This document shows positions 52,521 to 60,382 of a DNA stretch of 64,000 nt, piece after piece (the stretch's first letter is position 1; each line of letters begins with the position of its first letter). Where the stretch lies: assembly GCA_965221295.1 (NCBI GenBank), contig OZ244879.1:2666001-2730000 (forward strand), read 5' to 3'. A program made the translations under genes and the position numbers. The notes under the pieces are model-generated. The model had not been told where the DNA came from and searched no databases. It saw only the letters and a list, made by a program, of their open reading frames with translations. Source of the stretch: Bin87 sp965221295. GTDB taxonomy: Bacteria > Chloroflexota > Dehalococcoidia > Lucifugimonadales > UBA3495.

Positions 52521-53804
52521 TCAGCCGTCGCTCGGCGCGAAGGTGTCCTTGATGCGGTCAAAGAGACCCTTCTGCCTGTCGTCGGTGGCCGCTTCGTCGG
52601 TTCCGGCTGATTCCGGCGCGGACGACTCCGTCGGTTCGGCAGGTTCGGCATCGACTGATGTGGTATCGCCAGCGGCGTTGGATTTGCGCTTGCCCCTGGG
52701 TTTGGTTTTTGGTGGCTTGGGCGGCGCCTTGCCCTGGTTATCGAAGGAATACGCCAAGTCTTCCAACAACTGCCGTTGGTACTTGTTGAGCTTGCTGGGC
52801 ACGTTGACGTCCGCCACCACCCTGATGTCGCCTCTGCGGTTGGTGGCGCGGCCATCCCGTCGCAGGTGGGGAGCTCCGTACCCGCGGATGCGGAACATGG
52901 CGCCAGATTGCGTGCCAGCGGGAATCTCCAGTTGCACTGGGTCCCCGTCCAGCGTTGGCACTTCCCGCGTAGCGCCTAGAGCGGCCTCGGCGATGTTGAG
53001 GTCGATCTGCAACAGCAGGTCCACATCATCCCTTTCATAGAGCGGATGGTCCTGCACTCGAACTTGAACGTACAGATTACCCGGCGGGCCGCCGTTGGCT
53101 CCCGCGTCGCCCTCGCCGGTGATGCGCACCTGCATTCCGTCGTTCACTCCGGCCGGTATGGTTACGGTACGTGTGCGTTGGCGCCGTTCGTAGCCACGGC
53201 CCCGGCAGTTACCACAGTGGGTTTCGATGTACCGACCGGAGCCGTTGCAGGCCGCGCAAGGCGTCGTTACGGCGAACTGGCCGAACACGCTGCGTTGGGC
53301 GCGCCGAACCTGACCCGAACCGTTGCAGGTCTGGCACGTGGATATGGGAGTGCCCGGTTCGTTGCCCGCCCCGGAACATTGGTGGCACGGCTCAACCCGC
53401 TGGATTTCGATGTCGCGTTCGCACCCGAAGATGGCCTCTTCGAAAGCGAGGTTCACCCGGTGGACGATATCCTCGCCGGGCCTGGGTTGGTTGGCGGCGC
53501 GGCCGCCACCGCCGAAGAAGGAATCGAAGATGTCGCCAAACCCTCCAAACGGGTCAAATCCGTCGAAGGGCCGGTCCCCGCCGCCGTTGACGCCAGCGTG
53601 TCCAAACCGGTCATAACGCGAGCGTTTTTCCTGGTCGCTGAGAACCTGGTACGCCTCGTTGATTTCCTTGAATTTGTCCTCGGCGCCGGGGGTCTTGTTG
53701 CGATCTGGGTGGAATTCCATGGCCTTCTTGCGGAAGGCTCGGCGGATTTCCTCATCGTTGGCGCCCCGGTCCACTCCCAGGGCTTCGTAGTAATCAACAG
53801 CCAT
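52521..53804 (-). CDS. dnaJ: Chaperone DnaJ
   Basis: I start at ATG 53804 (MAVDYYEALGVDRGANDEEI); the open frame beyond it is not conserved. The 427-residue co-chaperone stimulates DnaK. It has the J domain with FHPDRNK (HPD about residue 33), a Gly/Phe-rich region (FDGFDPFGGFGDIFDSFFGG), four zinc motifs CHQCSGAG, CQTCNGSG, CAACNGSG and CGNCRGRG, and the C-terminal peptide-binding domains. The end is unusual: a ~75-residue Lys/Pro then acidic Thr/Ser/Glu-rich tail (KPPKTKPRGKRKS to DTFAPSDG). A TATAAT lies 37 bases upstream on the minus strand (53841-53846). Confidence 0.95.
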   Translation of the reverse strand: MAVDYYEALGVDRGANDEEIRRAFRKKAMEFHPDRNKTPGAEDKFKEINEAYQVLSDQEKRSRYDRFGHAGVNGGGDRPFDGFDPFGGFGDIFDSFFGGGGRAANQPRPGEDIVHRVNLAFEEAIFGCERDIEIQRVEPCHQCSGAGNEPGTPISTCQTCNGSGQVRRAQRSVFGQFAVTTPCAACNGSGRYIETHCGNCRGRGYERRQRTRTVTIPAGVNDGMQVRITGEGDAGANGGPPGNLYVQVRVQDHPLYERDDVDLLLQIDLNIAEAALGATREVPTLDGDPVQLEIPAGTQSGAMFRIRGYGAPHLRRDGRATNRRGDIRVVADVNVPSKLNKYQRQLLEDLAYSFDNQGKAPPKPPKTKPRGKRKSNAAGDTTSVDAEPAEPTESSAPESAGTDEAATDDRQKGLFDRIKDTFAPSDG

Positions 53805-53840
53805 ATCTATCAATTCGGACGTTGGCGAAACTTCACGCAA

Positions 53841-53846
53841 ATTATA
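53841..53846 (-). promoter_or_regulatory. -10 box upstream of dnaJ
   Basis: The minus strand reads TATAAT (preceded by GGC), 37 bases before the ATG at 53804. Confidence 0.5.
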
Positions 53847-53901
53847 GCCGAGCAAGCGGGTATTGCTCAACCGCTCGTCTTCAACTTCCGCGCAATCCAA
53901 C

Positions 53902-53937
53902 GCTGGTCAAGGGATTTGCGCTGGTCAAGGGATTTGC
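53902..53937 (+). repeat. Perfect 18-bp tandem duplication
   Basis: GCTGGTCAAGGGATTTGC occurs twice head to tail in the gap between dnaJ and the cupin gene. Exact identity implies a recent duplication or slippage event. Confidence 0.85.
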
Positions 53938-53979
53938 GGCGGGAGGTCGCCATGTCTCCGAGCGTCGCGTCGCAGACTT

Positions 53980-53988
53980 TGATAGAAT
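53980..53988 (+). promoter_or_regulatory. Extended -10 upstream of the cupin gene
   Basis: TGATAGAAT fits TGnTAnnnT and lies 39 bases before the ATG at 54027. Confidence 0.5.
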
Positions 53989-54026
53989 CTAATCAACGTC
54001 TCAAGCCGCAATTTAGGAGGTTCGCC

Positions 54027-54365
54027 ATGCCGATCGCCAGGCTTTACACGGGGGATGATGGCCAATCCCACATCGAGCGCTTGGAGTTGGAATCCCATCC
54101 TGAGTTGGCTTCCTTGCAATCGACCACCGGCATCGTGTTCCGTCGTGTGGAATCCGGATATTTCAGTGATTGGCACTGCGCCCCCCGGCGCCAGTTTGTC
54201 ATCACTCTGGAGGGCGAAGTAGAGATCGGGCTGGGCGACGGCAGTGTCCATCGCTTTGGACCCGGGCAGGCCATGTTGGCCGAGGACCTCACCGGGCAGG
54301 GCCACACCACCCGGGCGGTGGGCGACGGTCCACGCCTGACGGCAACGGTTCCGCTGGACGATTAA
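54027..54365 (+). CDS. Small cupin-domain protein
   Basis: AGGAGG (54015-54020) fixes ATG 54027; the much longer open frame is an antisense shadow of dnaJ. The 112-residue product is a single beta-barrel with SGYFSDWHCAPRRQFVITLEGEVEIGLGD (split into two blocks) and RFGPGQAMLAEDLTGQGHTTRAVG, which contain the two cupin motifs G-x5-H-x(3-4)-E-like and G-x5-P-x-G-like plus a late His. Several metal-binding positions are degenerate (WHCAP, no clear Glu). Such small cupins bind metals or small ligands, and its function is not known. It has its own promoter and precedes a P450 gene by 56 bases. Confidence 0.8.
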   Translation: MPIARLYTGDDGQSHIERLELESHPELASLQSTTGIVFRRVESGYFSDWHCAPRRQFVITLEGEVEIGLGDGSVHRFGPGQAMLAEDLTGQGHTTRAVGDGPRLTATVPLDD

Positions 54366-54421
54366 CGAGATCCTCCCTGGGCATCCCCAGGCGATGTTGA
54401 GACCCCAGCGAGGGCGCTGTT

Positions 54422-55822
54422 TTGACAACGATACACGCCACATATCCGCCCCGGCCGGTGGTGGACCGGAAATCGTTGCCGCCCGGCCCTAGGGAATTGC
54501 CCTTCATCGGGCAGACCTTGCGCTTCATGCGCGACCCCATCGCGCTAATGCAGGAGGGGTCCCGATATGGCGACCTGGTTACCCTTTCCACCAAGCCTGC
54601 CCTGGTGTACCTGGTTAATCACCCGGACCTGATCCGCGAAGTCATCGTCACCAACCATCAGAAGGTGGAGCGCGGACCCAACACCGAGGTGATGAAACTG
54701 CTGACAGGCAATGGGCTGATAACGGCCACTGGCGCCGACCACCTGCGTCAGCGCCGGCTGATCCAACCGAGCCTCCAGCGCGCCCGCATTGAGCGCTACG
54801 CCGAGACGATGGCCGCCTACGCCGAATCCCACCAGGAGGATTGGACGGATGGCCAACGAGTCGACCTGGGGCGCCAAATGTCGCAACTTACCTTGCGCAT
54901 CGTGGTGAGGACGCTGTTTGGCACGGATTTGGCCGATGACGTCCGGCGGATCGGCGCCGCGTTCGCGCACAGCAACAACTACATCACCACCAGGGCCAAC
55001 CAACCGCCCCGCATGAGGAAGGTCTTGCATCGGCTGCCGTTGCCTAACACCACGCGCTTCAAACGCGCCCGCGCCGACTTGGACAAGGTGATCTACGGCC
55101 TGATCTCAGACCGACGCCAATCCCCACGCCAAGGCGACGACCTACTATCGCTGCTGATGGAGGCCCGCTTCGCCGACGAGGCGAACGGCGACGCCACCGG
55201 AGTGGGTTTGACCGATGAACAAGTGCGGGACGAAACGGTAACGATGTTCGCCGCTGGCCATGAGACCACCGCCGTCACGTTAATCTGGACATGCTACCTG
55301 CTGGCAACGAACCCCGAACTGCAGGCCCGGATGCAAGCCGAGTTGGACGATGTAATCGGCGACCGCCCGGCGCGGCTGGATGATCTACAGAATCTATCGT
55401 TTATGGATCAGGCGCTTACCGAAGCGCTGCGCCTGTACCCTCCCATCTGGTTCTGGGGACGGATGGCCTTTGAGTCCTTTGACCTGGGCGGCTATCACAT
55501 TCCCGCCGGAGCCTTCCTGCTGGCTCCCCAATTGATCGCGCAGCGCGACCCACGGTTCTTCGACGCCCCATCGGAGTTCAGGCCTGACCGGTGGACGGCC
55601 GAATTCAAAGCCGCGCTGCCGCAGTTCGCGTACTATCCGTTCGGCGGAGGACCGCGACGTTGCATCGGAGAAGGATTTGCCATGATGGAAGCCAAGCTCA
55701 TCCTGGCGGCCATCGGGCGGCATTGGACCATGCGGCACGATCGACGGCACAAGCCTGAAATGCTGCCTCTAATATCGTTGAGGCCCAAGGGCGGGATGCC
55801 AATGTTCCTCACCCGCCGTTAA
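54422..55822 (+). CDS. Cytochrome P450
   Basis: The 466-residue haem monooxygenase starts at TTG 54422 behind GAGGGCG. It shows the proline-rich N-terminus (LPPGPRELPFIGQTLRFMRD), the I-helix motif AGHETTAVTL (about residue 278), ExxR in ALTEALRLYPP (about 331), PERF-like FRPDRW, and the haem loop YYPFGGGPRRCIGEGFAM with the Cys thiolate (about 413). There is no N-terminal membrane helix, so it is soluble. It resembles CYP102/CYP110-like fatty-acid or terpenoid hydroxylases, but the substrate is uncertain. No ferredoxin or reductase gene adjoins. tRNA-Gln lies 8 bases beyond its stop on the other strand. Confidence 0.92.
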   Translation: MTTIHATYPPRPVVDRKSLPPGPRELPFIGQTLRFMRDPIALMQEGSRYGDLVTLSTKPALVYLVNHPDLIREVIVTNHQKVERGPNTEVMKLLTGNGLITATGADHLRQRRLIQPSLQRARIERYAETMAAYAESHQEDWTDGQRVDLGRQMSQLTLRIVVRTLFGTDLADDVRRIGAAFAHSNNYITTRANQPPRMRKVLHRLPLPNTTRFKRARADLDKVIYGLISDRRQSPRQGDDLLSLLMEARFADEANGDATGVGLTDEQVRDETVTMFAAGHETTAVTLIWTCYLLATNPELQARMQAELDDVIGDRPARLDDLQNLSFMDQALTEALRLYPPIWFWGRMAFESFDLGGYHIPAGAFLLAPQLIAQRDPRFFDAPSEFRPDRWTAEFKAALPQFAYYPFGGGPRRCIGEGFAMMEAKLILAAIGRHWTMRHDRRHKPEMLPLISLRPKGGMPMFLTRR

Positions 55823-55830
55823 CGCCTGGC

Positions 55831-55904
55831 TGGCTGCCCCGCCTGGGTTCGAACCAGGGCTTACAGCTCCAAAGGCTGACGTGCTACCGCTACACCACGG
55901 GGCA
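55831..55904 (-). tRNA. tRNA-Gln (anticodon TTG)
   Basis: The minus strand folds with acceptor TGCCCCG/CGGGGCA, D arm GTG...CAC around TAGCGGTAG, anticodon loop CTTTGGA (anticodon TTG), T arm CCTGG-TTCGAAC-CCAGG, discriminator G and encoded CCA (55831-55833). The top pair of the anticodon stem is a T-T mismatch. Confidence 0.93.
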
Positions 55905-55912
55905 TCAGCACA

Positions 55913-55921
55913 ATTATAGCA
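55913..55921 (-). promoter_or_regulatory. Extended -10 promoter of tRNA-Gln
   Basis: The minus strand reads TGCTATAAT, 8 bases before the tRNA 5' end and identical to the tRNA-Pro box. Confidence 0.7.
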
Positions 55922-56002
55922 TCCGGCCAACCAGCTCCGTAGCGTGCGTTATACTGCCGCCATGCAACCCCGAAACGCGATGCAAAGGGAGACGACACAA
56001 CT

Positions 56003-56956
56003 ATGGAAACCGTAGGATTCATCGGCCTAGGCAATATGGGCGGCGGAATGTCCGCCAACATTCAGCGCGCCGGCTATCCCATGATTGTGTATGACCTGCG
56101 CGAGGAGGCCGCGCTGCCGCTGCTGGAGGGCGGCGCCAGCCTGGCCAATTCACCGGCGGAGGTCGCCGCTCGTAGCGACATCACATTCACCTCGCTCCCC
56201 GGTCCGTATGAAGTGGAAACGGTGTCGCTGGGCGCCGACGGCGTACTGGAGGGCATCCGGCCCGGCGGCGTATACATCGATCTATCGTCCAGCCGGCCCA
56301 CGCTGATACGGGAAATCGAGCCCAAGTTTCGCGCCAAGGGCTGCCACGTCCTCGACGCGCCGGTCAGCGGTGGCAAGTCGGGCGCCGCGTCGGGCAATCT
56401 GGCCGTAATGGTCGGAGGCGAACGCGAAGTGTTTGAAAGGGTGAAGGACATCCTGGATTCCTTCGGCGACAAGGTATTCTACGCCGGCGAGATCGGCGCC
56501 GGCAGCGTCGCCAAGCTGGTGCACAACATGATCGGACACAGCGTGCGCCAAGCCATCGCCGAGGGCCTGACGCTGGGCGTCAAAGCCGGCGTGGATGCCG
56601 AGCCATTGTGGGAATGCGTCCGGCGTGGCGCTTTGGGGCGCATGTCCTTCCTGCACGAAGGCCTGGTACGCACCATGTTCCGGGGGGAATACGAGCCGGC
56701 CAGCTTCGCCCTGAGCCTGGCCCACAAGGACATCTCCCTGGCCACGGAGCTGGCGCGCGAGTACGACGTGCCGATGCCGATGTCCACTCTGGCGCAGCAG
56801 ATTTCGCTGCAGGCCATGAATCGCGGTTGGGGACACGCCGACAGCAGCAGCACGGTGCGCCTCCAAGAAGAACAGGCCGGCGTGGAGGTGAGGGCTCCCC
56901 AGGTTGATCCCGAGCGCTCCGCACGTTTCATCACCACTCACCCAGAGGCGGAATAG
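56003..56956 (+). CDS. NAD(P)-dependent 3-hydroxyisobutyrate dehydrogenase-family reductase
   Basis: The 317-residue protein has GFIGLGNMGGGMSANIQRAG (residues 6-25, Rossmann loop), DAPVSGGKSGAASGNLAVMVGG (substrate motif), GAGSVAKLVHNMIGHSVRQA with the catalytic lysine, and a helical C-terminal half. GGGAG precedes the ATG and a TTATACT box (55949-55955) lies about 50 bases upstream. It is a second member of the same family as the protein at 33960, only moderately similar to it, so a different substrate is likely. It is followed by rnpB, not by another enzyme gene. Confidence 0.88.
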   Translation: METVGFIGLGNMGGGMSANIQRAGYPMIVYDLREEAALPLLEGGASLANSPAEVAARSDITFTSLPGPYEVETVSLGADGVLEGIRPGGVYIDLSSSRPTLIREIEPKFRAKGCHVLDAPVSGGKSGAASGNLAVMVGGEREVFERVKDILDSFGDKVFYAGEIGAGSVAKLVHNMIGHSVRQAIAEGLTLGVKAGVDAEPLWECVRRGALGRMSFLHEGLVRTMFRGEYEPASFALSLAHKDISLATELAREYDVPMPMSTLAQQISLQAMNRGWGHADSSSTVRLQEEQAGVEVRAPQVDPERSARFITTHPEAE

Positions 56957-56995
56957 GCCCTTGGCTGGTGGTCGAACTCATGAACCCCGAAAATA

Positions 56996-57004
56996 TGCTA
57001 GACT
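56996..57004 (+). promoter_or_regulatory. Extended -10 promoter of rnpB
   Basis: TGCTAGACT lies about 14 bases before the first paired base of the RNase P RNA; it is the same box as before ino1 and the NIPSNAP gene. Confidence 0.55.
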
Positions 57005-57018
57005 CGAGGTAGGAGAAT

Positions 57019-57434
57019 GCCGGGCCGGCCGGGTGGCCGCCGCGAGGCTCAACGGCCTCGGGGAGGAAAGTCCGGGCTCCACCGGACAGGGCGCTGGGTA
57101 ACCCCCAGGCTCCGTGGCGCTCTGCGTCGCGGGGACGGAAAGTGGCACAGAAACATACCGCCATCGGCTGCCCGCCAGTCGTGGCAAGGGTGAAATCGGG
57201 CGGTAAGAGCGCCCGGCCGCGCGCGGCGACGCGCCGGCGGCCAAACCCCGCCTGGAGCAAGGCCAAATAGGGGAACCATGGGCGTCCGGCCCGTTCCCGG
57301 GTTGGCTGCTTGACCCCAGCGGCAACGCTGCGCTGGTTGACAGCGGGCGCGGTCTCAAATCCCGCGTCGGGCTAGACAGATGGCCACCGTCCGCCGCTAG
57401 GCGGATACAGAACCCGGCTTACAGGCCGCCCGGC
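57019..57434 (+). ncRNA. rnpB: RNase P RNA (class A)
   Basis: The ends pair as helix P1 (GCCGGGCCGGCC with GGCCGCCCGGC). The conserved core is clear: GAGGAAAGTCCGGGCTCCA at about 57061, ACAGGGCGCTGGGTAA, CGGAAAGTGGCACAGAAA, ACATACCGCC, AAGGGTGAAATCGGGCGGTA, and near the 3' end AGACAGATGG and ACAGAACCCGGCTTACA. The RNA is the catalytic subunit that trims tRNA 5' ends. Length (~416 nt) is at the larger side of the class. The exact ends are set by pairing only. Confidence 0.95.
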
Positions 57435-57529
57435 TTCTCCAATTGAGCCCCATTGCGGCCGTGTCGCGCCCCGGCGTCGAGCATTGTACGGCCGACTACG
57501 GCGCTGAACTCATGCCGAGGAGTCCATAT

Positions 57530-58303
57530 ATGGTCCGAACCAACCGCGCCAAGGCCAAGCTGCTCGACGGCGAAATCGCCATCGGCGGCAGCCTGAATTT
57601 CTACGCTCCCATACTGGTGGAACTCTACGGAGTCCTGGGTTTCGACTGGGTGTGGATAGACTGCGAGCATGGGTCGTCGAACGATTCGGAGTCGGAGAAC
57701 ATGATCCGGGCCGCCGAATTGCACGACATCACGCCGGTGGTTCGGGTACCCAACGCCGAACCGTCCACCCTGCTTCGCTTCCTCGACCGGGGGGCGCAGG
57801 GCCTGATCGTGCCCCACGTAAACAACCGCGCGGAAGCGGAAGCGGTGGCCAAAGCCTGCCACTACTATCCCATGGGCGATCGCAGCAGCGCCACCGGAGG
57901 ACGCGCCAACCGCCTGGGCAGCGGCCTGCCGCCGGCGGAGTACTACGAGGCTGCCAACCGTGAAACCCTGGTGATTTGCATGGTGGAAACTCCGGAGGCT
58001 GTGTCCAACGTCCGCGACATCGCCAGCGTTGACGGAGTGGACGCGATTCTGGTCGGAACCAGCGACCTCACTCAAGCCATGGGAATGCCGCCGCCGGCCG
58101 AAGTGGACGCCGCCATCTCCCAGGTAATCGCTGGAGCTCGCGCCGAGGGCAAGATCATCGGGGTCGCGGGCGCCGGCATGACGGTGGACAACGTGGCCAG
58201 GTTCCGACAATTCGCCGAACGCGGCGCCCGCCTGATGTCGGTGAACATCCAGGATTTCATCCGACAGAGCGCCGGCCGCTTTCTGGCCGACCTGCGCGCC
58301 TGA
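57530..58303 (+). CDS. HpcH/HpaI aldolase family protein
   Basis: ATG 57530 is chosen because GAGGAG lies 7 bases upstream; an in-frame ATG at 57512 overlaps that site. The 257-residue TIM barrel has GFDWVWIDCEHGSSND (D-x-E-H-G motif), ITPVVRVPNAEP (Arg), RGAQGLIVPHVNNRAEAEAVAKA (His), LVICMVETPEAVSNV (metal Glu) and AILVGTSDLTQAMG (metal Asp). This is the 2-keto-3-deoxy-sugar-acid/4-hydroxy-2-oxoheptanedioate aldolase family, which releases pyruvate or a semialdehyde. meaB starts 11 bases after its stop, suggesting cotranscription. Confidence 0.9.
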   Translation: MVRTNRAKAKLLDGEIAIGGSLNFYAPILVELYGVLGFDWVWIDCEHGSSNDSESENMIRAAELHDITPVVRVPNAEPSTLLRFLDRGAQGLIVPHVNNRAEAEAVAKACHYYPMGDRSSATGGRANRLGSGLPPAEYYEAANRETLVICMVETPEAVSNVRDIASVDGVDAILVGTSDLTQAMGMPPPAEVDAAISQVIAGARAEGKIIGVAGAGMTVDNVARFRQFAERGARLMSVNIQDFIRQSAGRFLADLRA

Positions 58304-58313
58304 ACATCCGCGC

Positions 58314-59288
58314 ATGAACGACCTGGCCACCCGCGTTCTGCGGGGCGAACTGAGAGCGCTCTCCAGGACGCTGACCCTGCTGGAGCGAGGCGACTCCGAC
58401 GCCAGCGCGGTGATGTCGCAATTGGACCCTCATACGGGGAACGCCTACACCGTTGGCATCACGGGCCCGCCAGGCGTGGGCAAGAGTACCCTGGTGGACC
58501 GGCTGGCAGAGCATCTGCGCGGGCAGGGCCAGACCGTTGGCATCCTGGCCGTTGACCCCACCAGCCCGTTCACGGGCGGAGCGTTGCTGGGCGACCGCAT
58601 CCGGATGCAGCGCCACTACCTGGACGATGGCGTGTTCATCCGCAGCGTCGCCACCAGGGGGCAATCCGGCGGCCTGCCCCGTATCGTCAAGAGCATGGCG
58701 CGGGCTCTGGACGCCGCCGGCAAAGACGTGATCATCGTTGAGACGGTGGGAGTGGGTCAAACGGAGCTGGGCATCATGGGGGTGGCCGATTCCGTCATCG
58801 TGGCGATGACCCCGGAATCCGGCGACTCGATACAGACCCTCAAGGCCGGGGTCATGGAAATCGCGGATATCTACGTTATCAACAAGGCCGACCGTGATGG
58901 CGCCAACCAGTTGGCCACCGCCATCACTGGGATGCTCCAAATGGCCGACCTCAGAGCCGGATGGAATCCGCAAACCCTGTTGACGCAGGCTTACGCCAAC
59001 ATCGGCATCGCTGAGCTGTGGGCTGGCATCGCGGAGCATCGCCAGTTCCTGACCGACACCGGCGGTTTGCAGCGGCGCCGCAACGAGCGACGCCGCGGGG
59101 AATTCCTGGAAACCGTGCAGGAGGAACTGCACCGGCGCATCGCCGGAAAATTGGCCAGCGATACGACCCTGATCGCTCTGCTGGCAGAAATCGATGGCAA
59201 GACTGCAGAACCCTACGGAGCGGCGATGGAACTGCTGGGCAACGAGGGCGTGGGATGGCCCCGCCTCATGGGCGAAGCCGAACGATGA
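58314..59288 (+). CDS. meaB: Methylmalonyl-CoA mutase-associated GTPase MeaB
   Basis: The 324-residue G3E GTPase guards cobalamin loading of methylmalonyl-CoA mutase. It has GITGPPGVGKSTLVDRLAEH (Walker A, about residues 47-66), AVDPTSPFTGGALLGDRIRM, FIRSVATRGQSGGLPR, DVIIVETVGVGQTEL and VINKADRDGA (NKxD), with the helical C-terminal part. It follows the HpcH aldolase gene by 11 bases. The mutase genes themselves are not in the window, so they lie elsewhere. Its presence points to propionyl-CoA or branched-chain degradation, consistent with the HIBADH-type genes nearby. Confidence 0.93.
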   Translation: MNDLATRVLRGELRALSRTLTLLERGDSDASAVMSQLDPHTGNAYTVGITGPPGVGKSTLVDRLAEHLRGQGQTVGILAVDPTSPFTGGALLGDRIRMQRHYLDDGVFIRSVATRGQSGGLPRIVKSMARALDAAGKDVIIVETVGVGQTELGIMGVADSVIVAMTPESGDSIQTLKAGVMEIADIYVINKADRDGANQLATAITGMLQMADLRAGWNPQTLLTQAYANIGIAELWAGIAEHRQFLTDTGGLQRRRNERRRGEFLETVQEELHRRIAGKLASDTTLIALLAEIDGKTAEPYGAAMELLGNEGVGWPRLMGEAER

Positions 59289-59403
59289 GCCATGGCGGGA
59301 CAACCTGCGCGGTCGCCCCTGGGCCATTCGATTTAGGCCGTCTTGCCTCAGCGGGCCTCCGCAAGAAGGGATAATCCCACTAAGGCTTGGGCATCAGGAG
59401 TCG

Positions 59404-60315
59404 TCAACTCCGGTTGGGGTCTGCCTGGGATTCGCCGTTTGATTGGTTGGGCCGGTTGCCGCCGCCATCCTGCTGGTTCATGCCGCCCATGCCCAGGAAC
59501 GGAGAAAGCATGGACGTGAATTCCATCGGGAAGATGAACTTGGTTGACGGGCTGCTGCCCAGAGACTTCAGGGTATCGAAGTACTGGAGGCTCATCGTGC
59601 GACCATCAACGGTGCTGGCCACGTTGTAAATGCGCTCGAGCGCCGTGCTGAAACCCTCTGCTCGCAGCACGGTGGCCTGCTGGTCGCCCTCTGCCTGCAG
59701 GATTTCCGACTCACGCTGCCCCTGCGCTCTCAGGATGGCGGATTGGCGTTCGCCCTCAGCCAAGTTGATGGCCGCCTGGCGTTGACCTTCCGACTCGGTG
59801 ATTTCGGCGGTGCGAATTGCGTCGGCGGATTTCTGCCGCTCCATGGCCGCCTTGACCCCGGGAGGCGGGTCCACCTCGTTGATTTCCACCTGGGAGACCT
59901 TGACACCCCAACGCTCGGTTACTTCGTCCATGCGAATCTGCACGTCGTCACGGATCCGCTCGCGTTCCGACAGGGTGGTCGCCAGATCCATGGCTCCGAT
60001 CACGGAACGCAACGTGGCGAAGGCCAGGTTGATCACGGCCGCTTCGAAGTTCTGCACTTCCAGCACTGCCCGGTCAACAGCGTCCTCCATGACCCGGTAG
60101 TAGATCACAAAGTCCATGTCCACCACCACGTTGTCAGCGGTGATGTATTTTTGGGTCGGAACTCGCGTGACGCGTTCTCGCAAATCAACCTTGGTGCCGT
60201 TGTAAAGGATTGGGATTAGGAAATGGAGGCCCGGCCGTTTGGTTCCGATAAAGGTGCCGAAACGCTGGACGACCATTCGCTGGTACTGCTGTACCACAAT
60301 CAGTCCGCTGGCCAT
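59404..60315 (-). CDS. SPFH/Band 7 protein (slipin-like)
   Basis: ATG 60315 follows AAGGAGA and replaces a longer frame start at 60348. The 303-residue protein has the SPFH domain (VVQQYQRMVVQRFGTFIGT, PGLHFLIPILYNGTKVDLRE, YITADNVVVDMDFVIYYRV) and a long Ala/Glu/Gln coiled coil (SADAIRTAEITESEGQRQA and AILRAQGQRESEILQAEG, residues ~170-235). It lacks a clear N-terminal membrane helix, which most slipins have. The tail is Gly/Asn/Gln-rich. It lies 67 bases downstream of nfeD, the usual partner; together they form membrane-microdomain complexes in other bacteria. Confidence 0.9.
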   Translation of the reverse strand: MASGLIVVQQYQRMVVQRFGTFIGTKRPGLHFLIPILYNGTKVDLRERVTRVPTQKYITADNVVVDMDFVIYYRVMEDAVDRAVLEVQNFEAAVINLAFATLRSVIGAMDLATTLSERERIRDDVQIRMDEVTERWGVKVSQVEINEVDPPPGVKAAMERQKSADAIRTAEITESEGQRQAAINLAEGERQSAILRAQGQRESEILQAEGDQQATVLRAEGFSTALERIYNVASTVDGRTMSLQYFDTLKSLGSSPSTKFIFPMEFTSMLSPFLGMGGMNQQDGGGNRPNQSNGESQADPNRS

Positions 60316-60382
60316 AGTGAAGTCTCCTTGTTGCCCATAGTTGCCCAAATTGCAGAGGGCTCTTGCACAGACAATGTTACCA

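Noticed and set aside
53046..54026. Long plus-strand frame running into the cupin gene
   Set aside because: It is antisense to dnaJ, whose J domain and zinc motifs are unambiguous; the cupin has its own ribosome binding site at 54015.
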